64,000 nucleotides of DNA from Azospirillum agricola (lineage in GTDB: Bacteria; Pseudomonadota; Alphaproteobacteria; Azospirillales; Azospirillaceae): contig NZ_JAGINM010000019.1 of assembly GCF_017876095.1 (NCBI RefSeq), positions 62,001-126,000 on the forward strand. The letters run 5' to 3'. Made by a program: the position numbers and the translations under genes. Shown in pieces: positions 53,346-61,700 of this stretch. Under the pieces are notes generated by a model. That model was not told the origin of the DNA. It did not search any database and saw only the letters and a list, made by a program, of their open reading frames with translations. The first letter of the stretch is position 1. The number at the start of each line of letters is the position of its first letter.

Positions 53346-54182
53346 TCAGTGCCCCGTGAAAACGGGGCGGCGCTTTTCGCGGAAGGCGGCGGCGGCTTCC
53401 ATCCGGTCCTCGGTGGTCAGCAGCAGCGTGAAGAGGGTCCTTTCCAGCGCGATCCCGTCCTTGAGGTCGAGGTCGGCGCCGGCCATCACCGCCTCCTTGA
53501 CGTAGGCGGCGGCGGTCGGCGACTTGGCGGCGACGGTCTCGGCCAGCGCCAGGGACTGTTCGGCCAGCGCGCCCTGCGACGGCGCCAGCCGGGAGATCAC
53601 GCCGAGCCGCAGCGCCTCCTCCGCGCCGAAGCGCTCGCCGGTCAGCATCAGGTCGAGCGCCCGGCCGACCCCGATCAGGCGGGGCAGCCGCTGGGTGCCC
53701 CCGGCGCCGGGAATCAGGCCGAGGTTGATCTCGGGCAGGCCGAACAGCGCGTCGGCCGAGGCGATGCGGATGTCGCAGGCCAGCGCGATCTCGAAGCCGC
53801 CGCCCAGGCAGAAGCCGTGGATGGCGGCGATGGTCGGCTTGCCCAGCGCCGCCACGGCGTCGACGTAGGCGATGGCGGGATCGGTCCGGCGGGCGGCGAC
53901 GGCGGAGGTGACGGGCCGGAACTCCTTGATGTCGGCGCCGACGCAGAAGCCGCGCTCGCCGGCCGCGCGGATCAGGACGGCGCGGATTTCCGGATCGGCC
54001 TCCAGCGCGCGGCAGGCGCGGGTCAGGCCGCCGCGCACCGCCATGTTGATGGCGTTCAGCGCGTCCGGCCGGTTGAGCGTGACGATGCCGACGCCGTTGC
54101 GCCGTTCGACGAGGACGGCGCCGTCGCCGTGGGGCTCGCCGTCGTGGGCTCCAACGGCATGGGATTCTGGGTCGCTGGGCAT
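53346..54182 (-). CDS. Enoyl-CoA hydratase (first gene of the beta-oxidation operon)
   Basis: 278 residues. Crotonase fold: VERRNGVGIVTLNRPDALNAINM, GERGFCVGADIKEF, HGFCLGGGFEIALACDIRIAS, and FGLPEINLGLIPGAGGTQRLPRLIG, with both active-site acidic positions (the Glu of the GGGFE segment and the Glu of the PE segment). The hydrophilic first 25 residues are not conserved. It starts the seven-gene minus operon and faces the IclR gene across 203 bp. Confidence 0.92.
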   Translation of the reverse strand: MPSDPESHAVGAHDGEPHGDGAVLVERRNGVGIVTLNRPDALNAINMAVRGGLTRACRALEADPEIRAVLIRAAGERGFCVGADIKEFRPVTSAVAARRTDPAIAYVDAVAALGKPTIAAIHGFCLGGGFEIALACDIRIASADALFGLPEINLGLIPGAGGTQRLPRLIGVGRALDLMLTGERFGAEEALRLGVISRLAPSQGALAEQSLALAETVAAKSPTAAAYVKEAVMAGADLDLKDGIALERTLFTLLLTTEDRMEAAAAFREKRRPVFTGH

Positions 54183-54288
54183 GGGGAATTTCCCGGAAAA
54201 CCGTGAGGGTCGGCGGGGGTGGCGCGCCGCCGCGGGCTGCGGGTTTCAAAGGCGCTGCGGGGCGCGGATTGTCCGTGCCGCCACCGTT

Positions 54289-54317
54289 ACGCTAAGCCGG
54301 CGAACGAAGTGGCGCAA
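54289..54317 (-). promoter_or_regulatory. Predicted sigma-70 promoter for the beta-oxidation operon
   Basis: On the minus strand, TTGCGC (54317-54312), a 17-bp spacer, then TAGCGT (54294-54289). The IclR-type palindrome lies 6 bp upstream of the -35, which fits repressor or activator control from that site. Confidence 0.55.
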
Positions 54318-54323
54318 GCGGTT

Positions 54324-54339
54324 TTTCTCCATGGAGAAA
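54324..54339. promoter_or_regulatory. Perfect 16-bp palindrome, candidate IclR operator
   Basis: TTTCTCCATGGAGAAA is fully self-complementary. It lies between the divergent IclR and beta-oxidation genes, next to the minus-strand -35 and 47 bp before the IclR start. AT-rich flanks and position suit the dimeric binding of an IclR regulator. Confidence 0.6.
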
Positions 54340-54385
54340 GTTTTTCTGACGATATAAATTAATTCCGGAAGAGACGAAGGGGAGC

Positions 54386-55315
54386 ATGACCGTGCGGGCA
54401 AAGGCACAGGGAACAGCGCCGGTGGCGGAGAGCGGCGGACTGGAGGCGTCCAAGCCGTCGCGCCCGCGCGGGCGGCCGCCGAAAGCTCCGCCCGTGACGG
54501 CGGAGGGAATGGAGGAGGAGCCGGCGGCAGCGGAGGCCGCCGCGGAAGCCGACGCGGAGGCCGCCGGCAAGCCGGTCGGCGCCGTGCTGAACTGCGTGAA
54601 GATCCTGAAGCTGCTCAGCCGCGCCGCCGCGCCGGTCAGCCTGACCCACATCGTGCAGGAGCTGGGGATGAACACCAGCACCGGCTTCAACATCCTGCGC
54701 ACGCTGGTGCAGGAGGATTACGTGCGCTTCGACCCGCAGGCCAAGGTCTACTCCATCGGCCTCGGCGTGATGGAGCTGGCGCGCGGGGCGGCGACAGTGG
54801 CCGGCGACATCAACCTCGTGCGCCCGCTGATGGAGCGCGTCGCCCGCGATCACGGGGTGACGGTGACGTTGTGGCGGCGGATCGCGGCCGACCGCATGAT
54901 GCTGGTGCTGGAGGCGCAGGGCACCGGCAACATGCGCATCCGGATGGATGTCGGGCAGCGGCTGCCGCTGACGATCGGCGCCGCCGGGCGCGCCATGGTG
55001 CCGCACGCCGGCCTGCCGGAGGCCGAGCTGCGCCGCCAGTTCGCCGCGCTGCGCTGGGACCGGCCGCTGTCCTTCGAGGATTTCATGGCCGAGGTGGCGG
55101 AGACGGAGCGGCGCGGCTGGGCGCTCGACAACGGCAACTACGCGCTGGGCACCGCCTCCATCGCCGTGCCGATCGTCAACGCGCAGGGCGGGCCGCTGAT
55201 GGCCTGCACCGCCACCATGTTCCTCAGCCGGTTCGACGAGGCGCGCGCCGCCGGCATTGCCGGGGCGCTCGGCGAGGTCGCCCGCGCGCTGGCCCCGGCA
55301 ATGCCGCATCTCTGA
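54386..55315 (+). CDS. IclR-family regulator
   Basis: 309 residues. A Pro/Ala/Glu-rich N-terminus of about 60 residues with an RPRGRPPKAPP AT-hook-like stretch precedes the winged helix: VLNCVKILKLLSRAAAPVSLTHIVQELGMNTSTGFNILRTLVQEDYV. The effector domain follows (VARDHGVTVTLWRR, VGQRLPLTIGAAGRAMV, NGNYALGTASIAVPI). It probably controls the divergent beta-oxidation operon and itself. A GGGGAG ribosome site precedes the ATG. Confidence 0.9.
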   Translation: MTVRAKAQGTAPVAESGGLEASKPSRPRGRPPKAPPVTAEGMEEEPAAAEAAAEADAEAAGKPVGAVLNCVKILKLLSRAAAPVSLTHIVQELGMNTSTGFNILRTLVQEDYVRFDPQAKVYSIGLGVMELARGAATVAGDINLVRPLMERVARDHGVTVTLWRRIAADRMMLVLEAQGTGNMRIRMDVGQRLPLTIGAAGRAMVPHAGLPEAELRRQFAALRWDRPLSFEDFMAEVAETERRGWALDNGNYALGTASIAVPIVNAQGGPLMACTATMFLSRFDEARAAGIAGALGEVARALAPAMPHL

Positions 55316-57310
55316 TCAGCAGGCGAGCCCCAGAACCGGCTCGGCCCGCCCCCCGCCCTCGGCGCGGGTGACGGCGCGCACCGCCGCGTAGGCGTCGTGC
55401 ACCGCGTCGCCGATGCGGCCGACCTCGCGGCTGTCGCCGATCACATGGGTCGGCAGCCCGGCGGCGCGCAACGCCTCGGCCAAGCCGTTCTCCGGCACCC
55501 GGCCGAGCGCCAGCAGAACCTGCCCCGCCGCATGGCTGTGGTCGGCCCCCTCCTGGTCGCGCAGGACGACCCGCCCGTCGCCGACGGCGGCGACCTCCAT
55601 GCCGGTCTCGATGCGGATGCGCGGGTTGCTCTCCAGCCGGGCGACGAGCTGCCGGCGGTAGACATACTGCGCCCGGCGGGCCAGCCGCCGTTCCGGCGAG
55701 CGGCTGACCAGGATCACGTCGCGGCCGGACTCCGCCACATGCTCGGCGCACTCGCAGCCGGTTTCGCCGCTGCCGGCGATCACCACGGGACCGTCCCCCA
55801 GCGCCGCCTCCCCGGTCAGCAGGTCGTGAGCGAAGCCGACCGGGACGGAGGCGCTTCCGGCGAGGGGAAACGCCCGATTGGCCGCCCCGGTGGCGACGAC
55901 GGCGAGCGCCGGGCGCAGGGCCAGCACGTCGTCGGCCGTGGCGGCGGCGCCGAGCCGCAGCTCGACCCCGGAGTCCGCCAGCCGGCGCACCAGATAGTCG
56001 CGGTACCAGAAGAACTTGTCCTTGCCGGGCGGCGTCGCCGAGGCGACCAGCCCGAGGCCCAGCCTGTCCGCCTTCTCGAACAGGGTGACGCGGAAACCGG
56101 CGTCCTGGAGCAGCAGCGCCGCCACCATGCCGCCGGGGCCGCCGCCGACCACGGCGGCGGCGCGGCCGGCGCCGCTGCGCAGAACCGGGGCTTCGGTCTC
56201 GCGGCCGGCGCGCGGGTTCTCGGCGCAGCCCAGCCGCTTGTGGGCGAGAAGCTGGTCGACGCACCAGTTGCAGGAGGTGCAGGGGCGGATGTCCGCGACG
56301 GCGCCGCGCCGGGCCTTGTCCGGCCATTGCGGGTCGGCCAGCAGGGCGCGGCCGAGCGCCACGAAATCAGCCGAGCCATCGGCGATCGCCCGCTCGGCGA
56401 CGTCGGGCTGGCGGATCACGCCGACGGTCAGCACCGGCACCCCGGCCACCGCCCGGATCCGGCTGGCCAGCGGGATGCGCCAGCCCTGCGGGGCGGAGAC
56501 CGGATCGACGTTGCGGTCCATGCGTTCCGCCGTGCCGGTCGAGACGTGCAGCGCGTCGGCCCCGGCGGCGACGAGGCGCGGGGCGATCCGCTCCGCCTCG
56601 TCCAGGGTGGTGCCGCCCTCGACGAACTCCTCGGCGGACAGGCGGACGATCACCGGCGCCTCGCCCGCCCCGTGGCGGACCGCCGAGACGACCGCCAGCG
56701 GGAAGCGCATCCGGTTCTCCAGCGACCCGCCATAGGCGTCGGTCCGCCGGTTGGCGGCGCCCGACAGGAAGCCGCCGATCAGGTAGCCGTGGGCGCCGTG
56801 GATCTCCACCGCGTCGTAGCCGGCGGCGACGGCGCGCGCCGCCGCGTCGCCGAACTTCCGCACCAGATCCGCGATCTCCGGCACGGTGATTTCGCGCGGT
56901 TCCTCGCGGTAGACCCGGCAGGCGATGGGCGAGGGGGCAATCGGGGCCCGCCCGCCGGTGAAGCGCCGCAGCGTCTGCCGCCCGGCGTGGAAGAGCTGGA
57001 GGCAGGAGCGCGCGCCGTGCGCGGCGATGGCGGCGGTCAGCCGGCGGTGGCTGGCGATCAGGGAGTCGTCGTCGATCCCGAGCTGCGGCGCGCCGCCGAG
57101 CCCGGTCGGGCGGTCGACGCAGGCGTACTCGACGATCACCATCCCCACCCCGCCGGCGGCGCGGGCGGCGTAGTAGGCGAGCATCGCGTCGGACACGGTG
57201 CCGTCCTCGGCCGCCATGTTGGATTCCATCGGCGCCATGACCAGCCGGTTCGGCAGCACGAGGTTGCGCAGGCGGCCGGGGGAGAAGAGGTGGGGAAATG
57301 CGGGATCCAT
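55316..57310 (-). CDS. FMN/FAD/4Fe-4S oxidoreductase, 2,4-dienoyl-CoA reductase-like (FadH/BaiCD family)
   Basis: 664 residues. N-terminal old-yellow-enzyme barrel: LPNRLVMAPMESNMA, LQLFHAGRQTL, AGYDAVEIHGAHGYLIGGFLSGAANRRTDAYGGSLENRMRF, FVALGRALLADPQWPDKA. Iron-sulfur Cys cluster CTSCNWCVDQ with a further Cys in LGCAEN (about 335-360). C-terminal FAD/NAD(P) domains begin at AAVVGGGPGGMVAALLLQDAG and VVIAGSGETGCECAEHV. Such enzymes reduce dienoyl-CoA or other enones. It is convergent with the IclR gene (stop codons adjacent) and divergent from the TetR gene. ATG 57310 begins the barrel; frame upstream to 57415 is not family-like. Confidence 0.9.
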   Translation of the reverse strand: MDPAFPHLFSPGRLRNLVLPNRLVMAPMESNMAAEDGTVSDAMLAYYAARAAGGVGMVIVEYACVDRPTGLGGAPQLGIDDDSLIASHRRLTAAIAAHGARSCLQLFHAGRQTLRRFTGGRAPIAPSPIACRVYREEPREITVPEIADLVRKFGDAAARAVAAGYDAVEIHGAHGYLIGGFLSGAANRRTDAYGGSLENRMRFPLAVVSAVRHGAGEAPVIVRLSAEEFVEGGTTLDEAERIAPRLVAAGADALHVSTGTAERMDRNVDPVSAPQGWRIPLASRIRAVAGVPVLTVGVIRQPDVAERAIADGSADFVALGRALLADPQWPDKARRGAVADIRPCTSCNWCVDQLLAHKRLGCAENPRAGRETEAPVLRSGAGRAAAVVGGGPGGMVAALLLQDAGFRVTLFEKADRLGLGLVASATPPGKDKFFWYRDYLVRRLADSGVELRLGAAATADDVLALRPALAVVATGAANRAFPLAGSASVPVGFAHDLLTGEAALGDGPVVIAGSGETGCECAEHVAESGRDVILVSRSPERRLARRAQYVYRRQLVARLESNPRIRIETGMEVAAVGDGRVVLRDQEGADHSHAAGQVLLALGRVPENGLAEALRAAGLPTHVIGDSREVGRIGDAVHDAYAAVRAVTRAEGGGRAEPVLGLAC

Positions 57311-57411
57311 CGTCGCGTCCAAAGCTGTGGGCCGGGGCCATGGGCCGGAAGGGGGCCCGGAGGGACGGGCCGGGGTGGCGCGGGGCGGCAAACGGGCCGT
57401 CACCGCCAAAT

Positions 57412-57441
57412 ACAATCACACATGACTTTTTTTGCCGTCAA
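57412..57441 (-). promoter_or_regulatory. Weak promoter candidate for the flavoenzyme gene
   Basis: On the minus strand, TTGACG (57441-57436), 18 bp containing an A7 run, then GATTGT. The -35 is good and the -10 poor. The surrounding 239-bp gap also carries CCGTCAACGG and CCGTGACGG, short dyads either side of a plus-strand TAGGAT (57462-57467) that may be the -10 of the TetR gene. Confidence 0.3.
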
Positions 57442-57549
57442 CGGTCTTCTGCGAACTGTGCTAGGATCCGTGACGGTTGCGGACCGGCGGCGCGCGGCGC
57501 CTGTTTGCGCAAGCGGCTTTTGGTCCAGGCAGGAGGGGGACGGTCGGGC

Positions 57550-58233
57550 ATGGTGCGGGCGATCCAGGACGAGACGGTCGAGGCCGGCGACGAGGAGGGG
57601 CGCAAGGCCCAGCGCAAGCCCCAGCAGGAGCGGAGCAACGCGACGCGCCGCAAACTGGTGCGCGCCACCATCGACCTGCTGCGCGAGCGCGGCTACGCCA
57701 GCGTCACCACGCCGGACATCGCCGACCGCGCCGGGGTGTCGCGCGGCGCGCTCCAGTATCATTTCGCCGGCAAGGAGGAGATCTACTTCGCCGCCATCCA
57801 GGAGATCACCGCCTGGATGGACAAGGAGATGAATCTGGCGGTCTTCGTCGGGCTGCCCATCGCCGAGCGGGTGGAGCGGGTGGTCAACCAGCATTGGGAG
57901 GTCTTCGGCAGCGACGATTACGTGGCGGCGCTGGAAATCCGCCTCTACGAGCGCTTCAACGACTGGCTGCACCAGAGCATCCGCACCACGCTGGGCAAGG
58001 TGACGGAAACCCGCGACCTGGAATGGGTGCGGCTGTTCGCCGATTCCTCGGCCGACACGGCGACCGTGGTGCGGCTGCGCCGAATGGTGCTGGACACGCT
58101 GCGCGGCTTCGCCCTGCGCAAGATCCAGGAGGGGCCGGAGGTGGATTTCCGGCCGGAGCTGACGCTCCTGAAGGGCTTCCTCGTCGGCGTGCTCCAGCCG
58201 ATCCCGCGCGCCGCCGGACCGGAGCGCGTATAA
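57550..58233 (+). CDS. TetR-family regulator
   Basis: 227 residues. DNA-binding domain RRKLVRATIDLLRERGYASVTTPDIADRAGVSRGALQYHFAGKEEIYFAAI (about 35-85) is a canonical TetR helix-turn-helix with recognition helix RGALQYHF. The ligand domain is helical with no recognisable signature. It sits between the flavoenzyme it faces and the SDR operon downstream, and could control either; dyads are visible at both promoters. An AGGAGGGGG stretch lies 10 bases before ATG 57550. Confidence 0.88.
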   Translation: MVRAIQDETVEAGDEEGRKAQRKPQQERSNATRRKLVRATIDLLRERGYASVTTPDIADRAGVSRGALQYHFAGKEEIYFAAIQEITAWMDKEMNLAVFVGLPIAERVERVVNQHWEVFGSDDYVAALEIRLYERFNDWLHQSIRTTLGKVTETRDLEWVRLFADSSADTATVVRLRRMVLDTLRGFALRKIQEGPEVDFRPELTLLKGFLVGVLQPIPRAAGPERV

Positions 58234-58285
58234 AAATCATGAATGAATGATTTCTGTTGCGGGACCGGCCGGTCTTTCCTATAGT
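58234..58285 (+). promoter_or_regulatory. Promoter with two dyads upstream of the SDR operon
   Basis: TTGCGG (58257-58262), 17-bp spacer, TATAGT (58280-58285), the best promoter match in the window. The spacer contains the perfect palindrome GACCGGCCGGTC (58263-58274). Immediately upstream is AAATCAT-N6-ATGATTT (58234-58253), starting right after the TetR stop. Either dyad could be the TetR operator. Transcription would begin near 58292, leaving an untranslated leader of about 210 bases. Confidence 0.6.
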
Positions 58286-58503
58286 TCGTGTCGCTGACGA
58301 ATGATCGGGGTGCGTGACGCGCCGGCCCGCCGTCCGGTGCCTCCCCCAGCGCTTCGCGTGCGTTCGCCCATGCATTTTTTCCGGGGCACCGGCGCCGTTG
58401 TCGGCGCCGCCCGGCCCGCCCGCCGAACCGATGCCGGCGGCGCCGGCCCCGCTTTCCCGAGCGCGTCTTTCCGAACCCCTCGCATCCAACCGGGACACAC
58501 ATC

Positions 58504-59280
58504 ATGATGGAATGGGCGGTCGTCACCGGCGGCAACCGGAACATCGGCGCGGGCATCGCCCGCCGGCTGACCGAGGACGGCTATCGGGTGATCGTGGCGT
58601 CGCGCACCCCGCCGGAGCACGACTTCCACGCCGGCTACGTGCCGATGGATCTGGCCGATCCGGAGGCGTCGGCGGCGGCGCTGGCCGGGTTCATCGGCGA
58701 GCGTCCGGTGACGCGCTTCGTCCACAACGCCGCCATCGCCCCGCTGGCGCCGGGGGATACCGTGTCGGCCGCCGAACTCGCCCGCGTCTACGCGGTCAAT
58801 GTCGGCGCCTTCGTCGCGCTGACGCAGGCGCTGCTGCCGTCGATGCGCCGCCAGGGCATCGGGCGGATCGTCGCCATCGGCAGCCGCGCCGCGCTGGGCA
58901 AGGAGGGACGGACCGCCTACGCCGCCAGCAAGGCGGCGCTGTCCGGCCTGGTGCGCACCTGGGCGCTGGAGCTGGGCGGCGACGGCATCACCGTCAACGT
59001 GGTGGCGCCCGGCCCGGTGCGCACCCCGCTGTTCGACGTCTCCAACCCGCCCGGCCACCCGATGACCGAGAAGCTGCTGCACGGCGTGCCGGTCGGCTTC
59101 ATCGGCACGCCGGACGACGTCGCCCACGCCGTGTCCTTCTTCGCCAGCGACGCCGCGCGCTTCGTCACCGGGCAGGTGCTGTTCGTCTGCGGCGGCACCT
59201 CCATCGCCTTCAAGGACCCGGAGGCCCGCCCGCCGGTGACGCACCGCCACGCCGCCGCCTTCCCGGAGCGGGGGCGGTGA
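58504..59280 (+). CDS. Short-chain dehydrogenase/reductase
   Basis: 258 residues. Classical SDR: cofactor motif TGGNRNIGAGIA (residues 8-19), NAA in FVHNAAIAPL, catalytic Ser in IVAIGSRAALG, and YAASK with the Tyr/Lys pair (about 140-144), then VAPGPVRTPLFD and GQVLFVCGG. It should oxidise or reduce a hydroxy/keto group; the substrate is unknown but the neighbours point to the catabolic pathway. The downstream quinone oxidoreductase start overlaps its stop in GTGA. Confidence 0.9.
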   Translation: MMEWAVVTGGNRNIGAGIARRLTEDGYRVIVASRTPPEHDFHAGYVPMDLADPEASAAALAGFIGERPVTRFVHNAAIAPLAPGDTVSAAELARVYAVNVGAFVALTQALLPSMRRQGIGRIVAIGSRAALGKEGRTAYAASKAALSGLVRTWALELGGDGITVNVVAPGPVRTPLFDVSNPPGHPMTEKLLHGVPVGFIGTPDDVAHAVSFFASDAARFVTGQVLFVCGGTSIAFKDPEARPPVTHRHAAAFPERGR

Positions 59281-60311
59281 GCGGCATTCCCGGCCGCATG
59301 GCCGCCATCGCGATCCGCGAGCCCGGCGGGCCGGAAATGTTGCGCGCGGTGACGCGCCCGCTGCCGGTTCCGGCGGACGGCGAGGTGCTGATCCGGGTCG
59401 CCGCCGCCGGGATGAACCGGGGCGACCTGCTGCAACGGCAGGGGCTCTACCCGCCGCCGCCCGGCGCCTCCGACCTGCCGGGGCTGGAGGTTTCGGGGCT
59501 GGTGGCGGCGCTCGGCGCCGGGGTGCAGGGGCTTGCCGTGGGAGACCGCGTTTGCGCCCTGGTCGCCGGGGGCGGCTACGCCGAGTTCTGCGCGGCGCCG
59601 GCGGCGCAATGCCTGCCGGTCCCGGACGGCCTCGACCTCGCGACGGCGGCGGCGTTGCCGGAGGCGCTCTGCACCGTCTGGACCAATCTGGCCGAGCGCG
59701 GGAATCTGCGCCCCGGCGACCGCGTGCTGATCCATGGCGGGGCCAGCGGCATCGGCACCATCGCCATCCAGGCCGCCCGCCTCCTCGGCGCCGCCCAGGT
59801 CTTCGCCACCGCCGGCAGCCCGGACAAGCTGGCGCTCTGCGCGGATCTCGGCGCCGACCGCGCCATCGACCACCGCAACGAGGATTTCGTCCGCGTCGTC
59901 CGGGACGCCACCGGCGGGCATGGGGTGGACGTGATCCTCGACATGGTCGGCGGCGATTATCTGGAGCGCAACATCGAGGCGCTGGCGGTCGGGGGGCGCC
60001 TCGTCCACATCTCCTTCATCGCCGGCTCGCGGGTCTGCGCCGAGCTTCGCCCGGTGATGACCAAGCGGCTGACCATCACCGGCTCGACCCTGCGCGGGCG
60101 CGATGCCGCCGACAAGGCGGCCATCGTCGCCGGGGTGCGGGCATCGCTGTGGCCGCGCGTCGCCGACGGGACCCTGCGCGCCGTGCTCGACCGCGGCTTT
60201 GCGCTGTCCAAGGCCGCCGACGCCCACCGCTTCATGCATGAGGGCCGCCACAAGGGCAAGATCCTGCTCCACACCGGCTGGCGGCCGTCCGGGACCGACA
60301 CTCAAAACTGA
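59277..60311 (+). CDS. Quinone oxidoreductase-like, zinc-free MDR family
   Basis: 344 residues. QOR/PIG3-type: MAAIAIREPGGPEML, GMNRGDLLQRQGLYPPPPGASDLPGLEVSG, nucleotide fold LIHGGASGIGTIAIQAA, and a C-terminal RHKGKILL. The Cys/His zinc ligands of alcohol dehydrogenases are absent, typical of NADPH quinone/enone reductases. GTG 59277 overlaps the SDR stop and has GGAG eight bases upstream; ATG 59298 is an alternative without a ribosome site. Probably reduces an enone in the pathway. Confidence 0.88.
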   Translation: MSGIPGRMAAIAIREPGGPEMLRAVTRPLPVPADGEVLIRVAAAGMNRGDLLQRQGLYPPPPGASDLPGLEVSGLVAALGAGVQGLAVGDRVCALVAGGGYAEFCAAPAAQCLPVPDGLDLATAAALPEALCTVWTNLAERGNLRPGDRVLIHGGASGIGTIAIQAARLLGAAQVFATAGSPDKLALCADLGADRAIDHRNEDFVRVVRDATGGHGVDVILDMVGGDYLERNIEALAVGGRLVHISFIAGSRVCAELRPVMTKRLTITGSTLRGRDAADKAAIVAGVRASLWPRVADGTLRAVLDRGFALSKAADAHRFMHEGRHKGKILLHTGWRPSGTDTQN

Positions 60312-60332
60312 CCCTGGGGAGGGAGAAGCGAC

Positions 60333-61550
60333 ATGACCAAGCACGGCATGACCAAACAGCGTGCGTTGATCGCCGCCGCCGTCTGCGGCCTGCTGGCCGC
60401 CGGCACCGGCACCGCCCAAGCGTCCGGCGACGCGGTGATCGTCGGTCTGCTCGACGACCTGTCGGGGCCGACCGCCGATTTGTCGGGCAAGGGCAAGGTG
60501 GTCGCCGCCCAGATGGCGATCGACGATTTCGGCGGCAGCGTGCTCGGCAAGCCGGTCCGGCTTCTCGCCTCCGACCACCAGAACAAGCCGGAGATCGCCA
60601 GCACCCAGGCGCGCGAATGGTACGACCGCGACGGGGTGGACATGATCACCGGCATGTCGAACTCGGCCGTGGCGCTCGCCGTCCGCGCCATCGCCCGCGA
60701 GCGCGGCAAGGTCGACGTCATCGCCGGCGGCACGGCGGATTCGCTGATCGGCGCCGACTGCTCGCCGACCGGCATCCTGTGGACGGCGACCGCCCGCGCC
60801 ATCGCCGGCACCACGGCGGCGGTGGTGTCGCAGACCGAGAAATCCTGGTTCATGCTGACCGTCGACTATTCGGGCGGCAAGTCGCTGGAGGCGGCGGCGG
60901 TCGAGGTGCTGAAGGCCAGGGGCGCCACCGTCGCCGGCACCGCCCGCCACCCCTTCAACAACGCCGACTTCTCGTCCTTCCTGCTCCAGGCGCAAAGCTC
61001 GGGGGCGAAGGTGCTGGCGCTGTCGAACACCGGCGCCGACACGCTGACCGCCTTGAAGCAGGCCAACGAGTTCGGCATCCGCGACGGCGGCATGAGCATC
61101 GTCGGGCTTTATTTCGACACCACCCAGATCAAGGCGCTGGAGGACGAGGCGGTCAAGGGCCTGACCTACACCTCCAGCTTCTATTGGAACCGCGACGCGC
61201 AGGCGACGGCCTGGGCCAAGCGCTTCATGGACCAGCGCGGCGTGCTGCCGTCGCAGAGCCAGGCGGCGACCTACTCCAGCGTGCTGCATTACCTGAAGGC
61301 GGTGAAGGCGGCGGGGACCACCGACTCCCCGAAGGTCATCGCCGAGATGCAGAAAATTCCGGTCGAGGACCCCGTCACCGGCAAGGGCTGGGTCCGCGCC
61401 GACGGCCGGGTGATGTACGACATGTATGTGATGCGTGCCAAGGCGCGCGCGGCGATGAGCGGTCCGCTCGACCTCGTCGATCTGGTGAGGACCGTGCCGC
61501 CGGACGAGGCCTTCGGCCCGATCAGCCCCGAGTGCCACCTGAAGAGCTGA
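60333..61550 (+). CDS. Periplasmic binding protein, branched-chain amino acid (LivK) type
   Basis: 405 residues with a Sec signal (RALIAAAVCGLLAAGTGTAQA, cleavage about 30). Type I periplasmic fold: VIVGLLDDLSGPTADLSG, AAQMAIDDFGG, TGMSNSAVALAVRAIA, WFMLTVDYSGGKSLEAAA, HPFNNADFSSFLLQAQSSGAKVLAL. This subtype often binds aromatic acids or amide-like compounds rather than leucine. A GGAG-rich ribosome site precedes the ATG and the gene follows the quinone oxidoreductase by 21 bp. No permease or ATPase genes for it are in the window. Confidence 0.9.
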   Translation: MTKHGMTKQRALIAAAVCGLLAAGTGTAQASGDAVIVGLLDDLSGPTADLSGKGKVVAAQMAIDDFGGSVLGKPVRLLASDHQNKPEIASTQAREWYDRDGVDMITGMSNSAVALAVRAIARERGKVDVIAGGTADSLIGADCSPTGILWTATARAIAGTTAAVVSQTEKSWFMLTVDYSGGKSLEAAAVEVLKARGATVAGTARHPFNNADFSSFLLQAQSSGAKVLALSNTGADTLTALKQANEFGIRDGGMSIVGLYFDTTQIKALEDEAVKGLTYTSSFYWNRDAQATAWAKRFMDQRGVLPSQSQAATYSSVLHYLKAVKAAGTTDSPKVIAEMQKIPVEDPVTGKGWVRADGRVMYDMYVMRAKARAAMSGPLDLVDLVRTVPPDEAFGPISPECHLKS

Positions 61551-61580
61551 GGCGGTCGCCGCCACATCGCCCCACCATAT

Positions 61581-61670
61581 CGTCATGCCCGGCCTTGTGC
61601 CGGGCATCCACGGCGGCAAATCCTCCTGAAGGTCGCGCGTGGATGACCGGGCCAAAGCCCGGTCATGACG
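61581..61670. repeat. REP-like paired inverted repeat
   Basis: Two hairpin units in opposite orientation: 61581-61612 (TCATGCCCGGCC, loop, CCGGGCATCCACG) and 61638-61670 (CGTGGATGACCGGGCC, loop, CCCGGTCATGACG). Each folds alone and the pair folds into a long cruciform. Elements of this form are scattered between genes in alphaproteobacterial chromosomes. It may end the upstream transcript. Confidence 0.7.
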
Positions 61671-61700
61671 ACGGCAACGGAAAAGGGGGCGCGGGCCCGC

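Noticed and set aside
57311..57415. N-terminal extension of the flavoenzyme up to 57415
   Set aside because: The extra residues are Pro/Arg-rich and not family-like; the barrel begins at MDPAFPHLFSPGRL.
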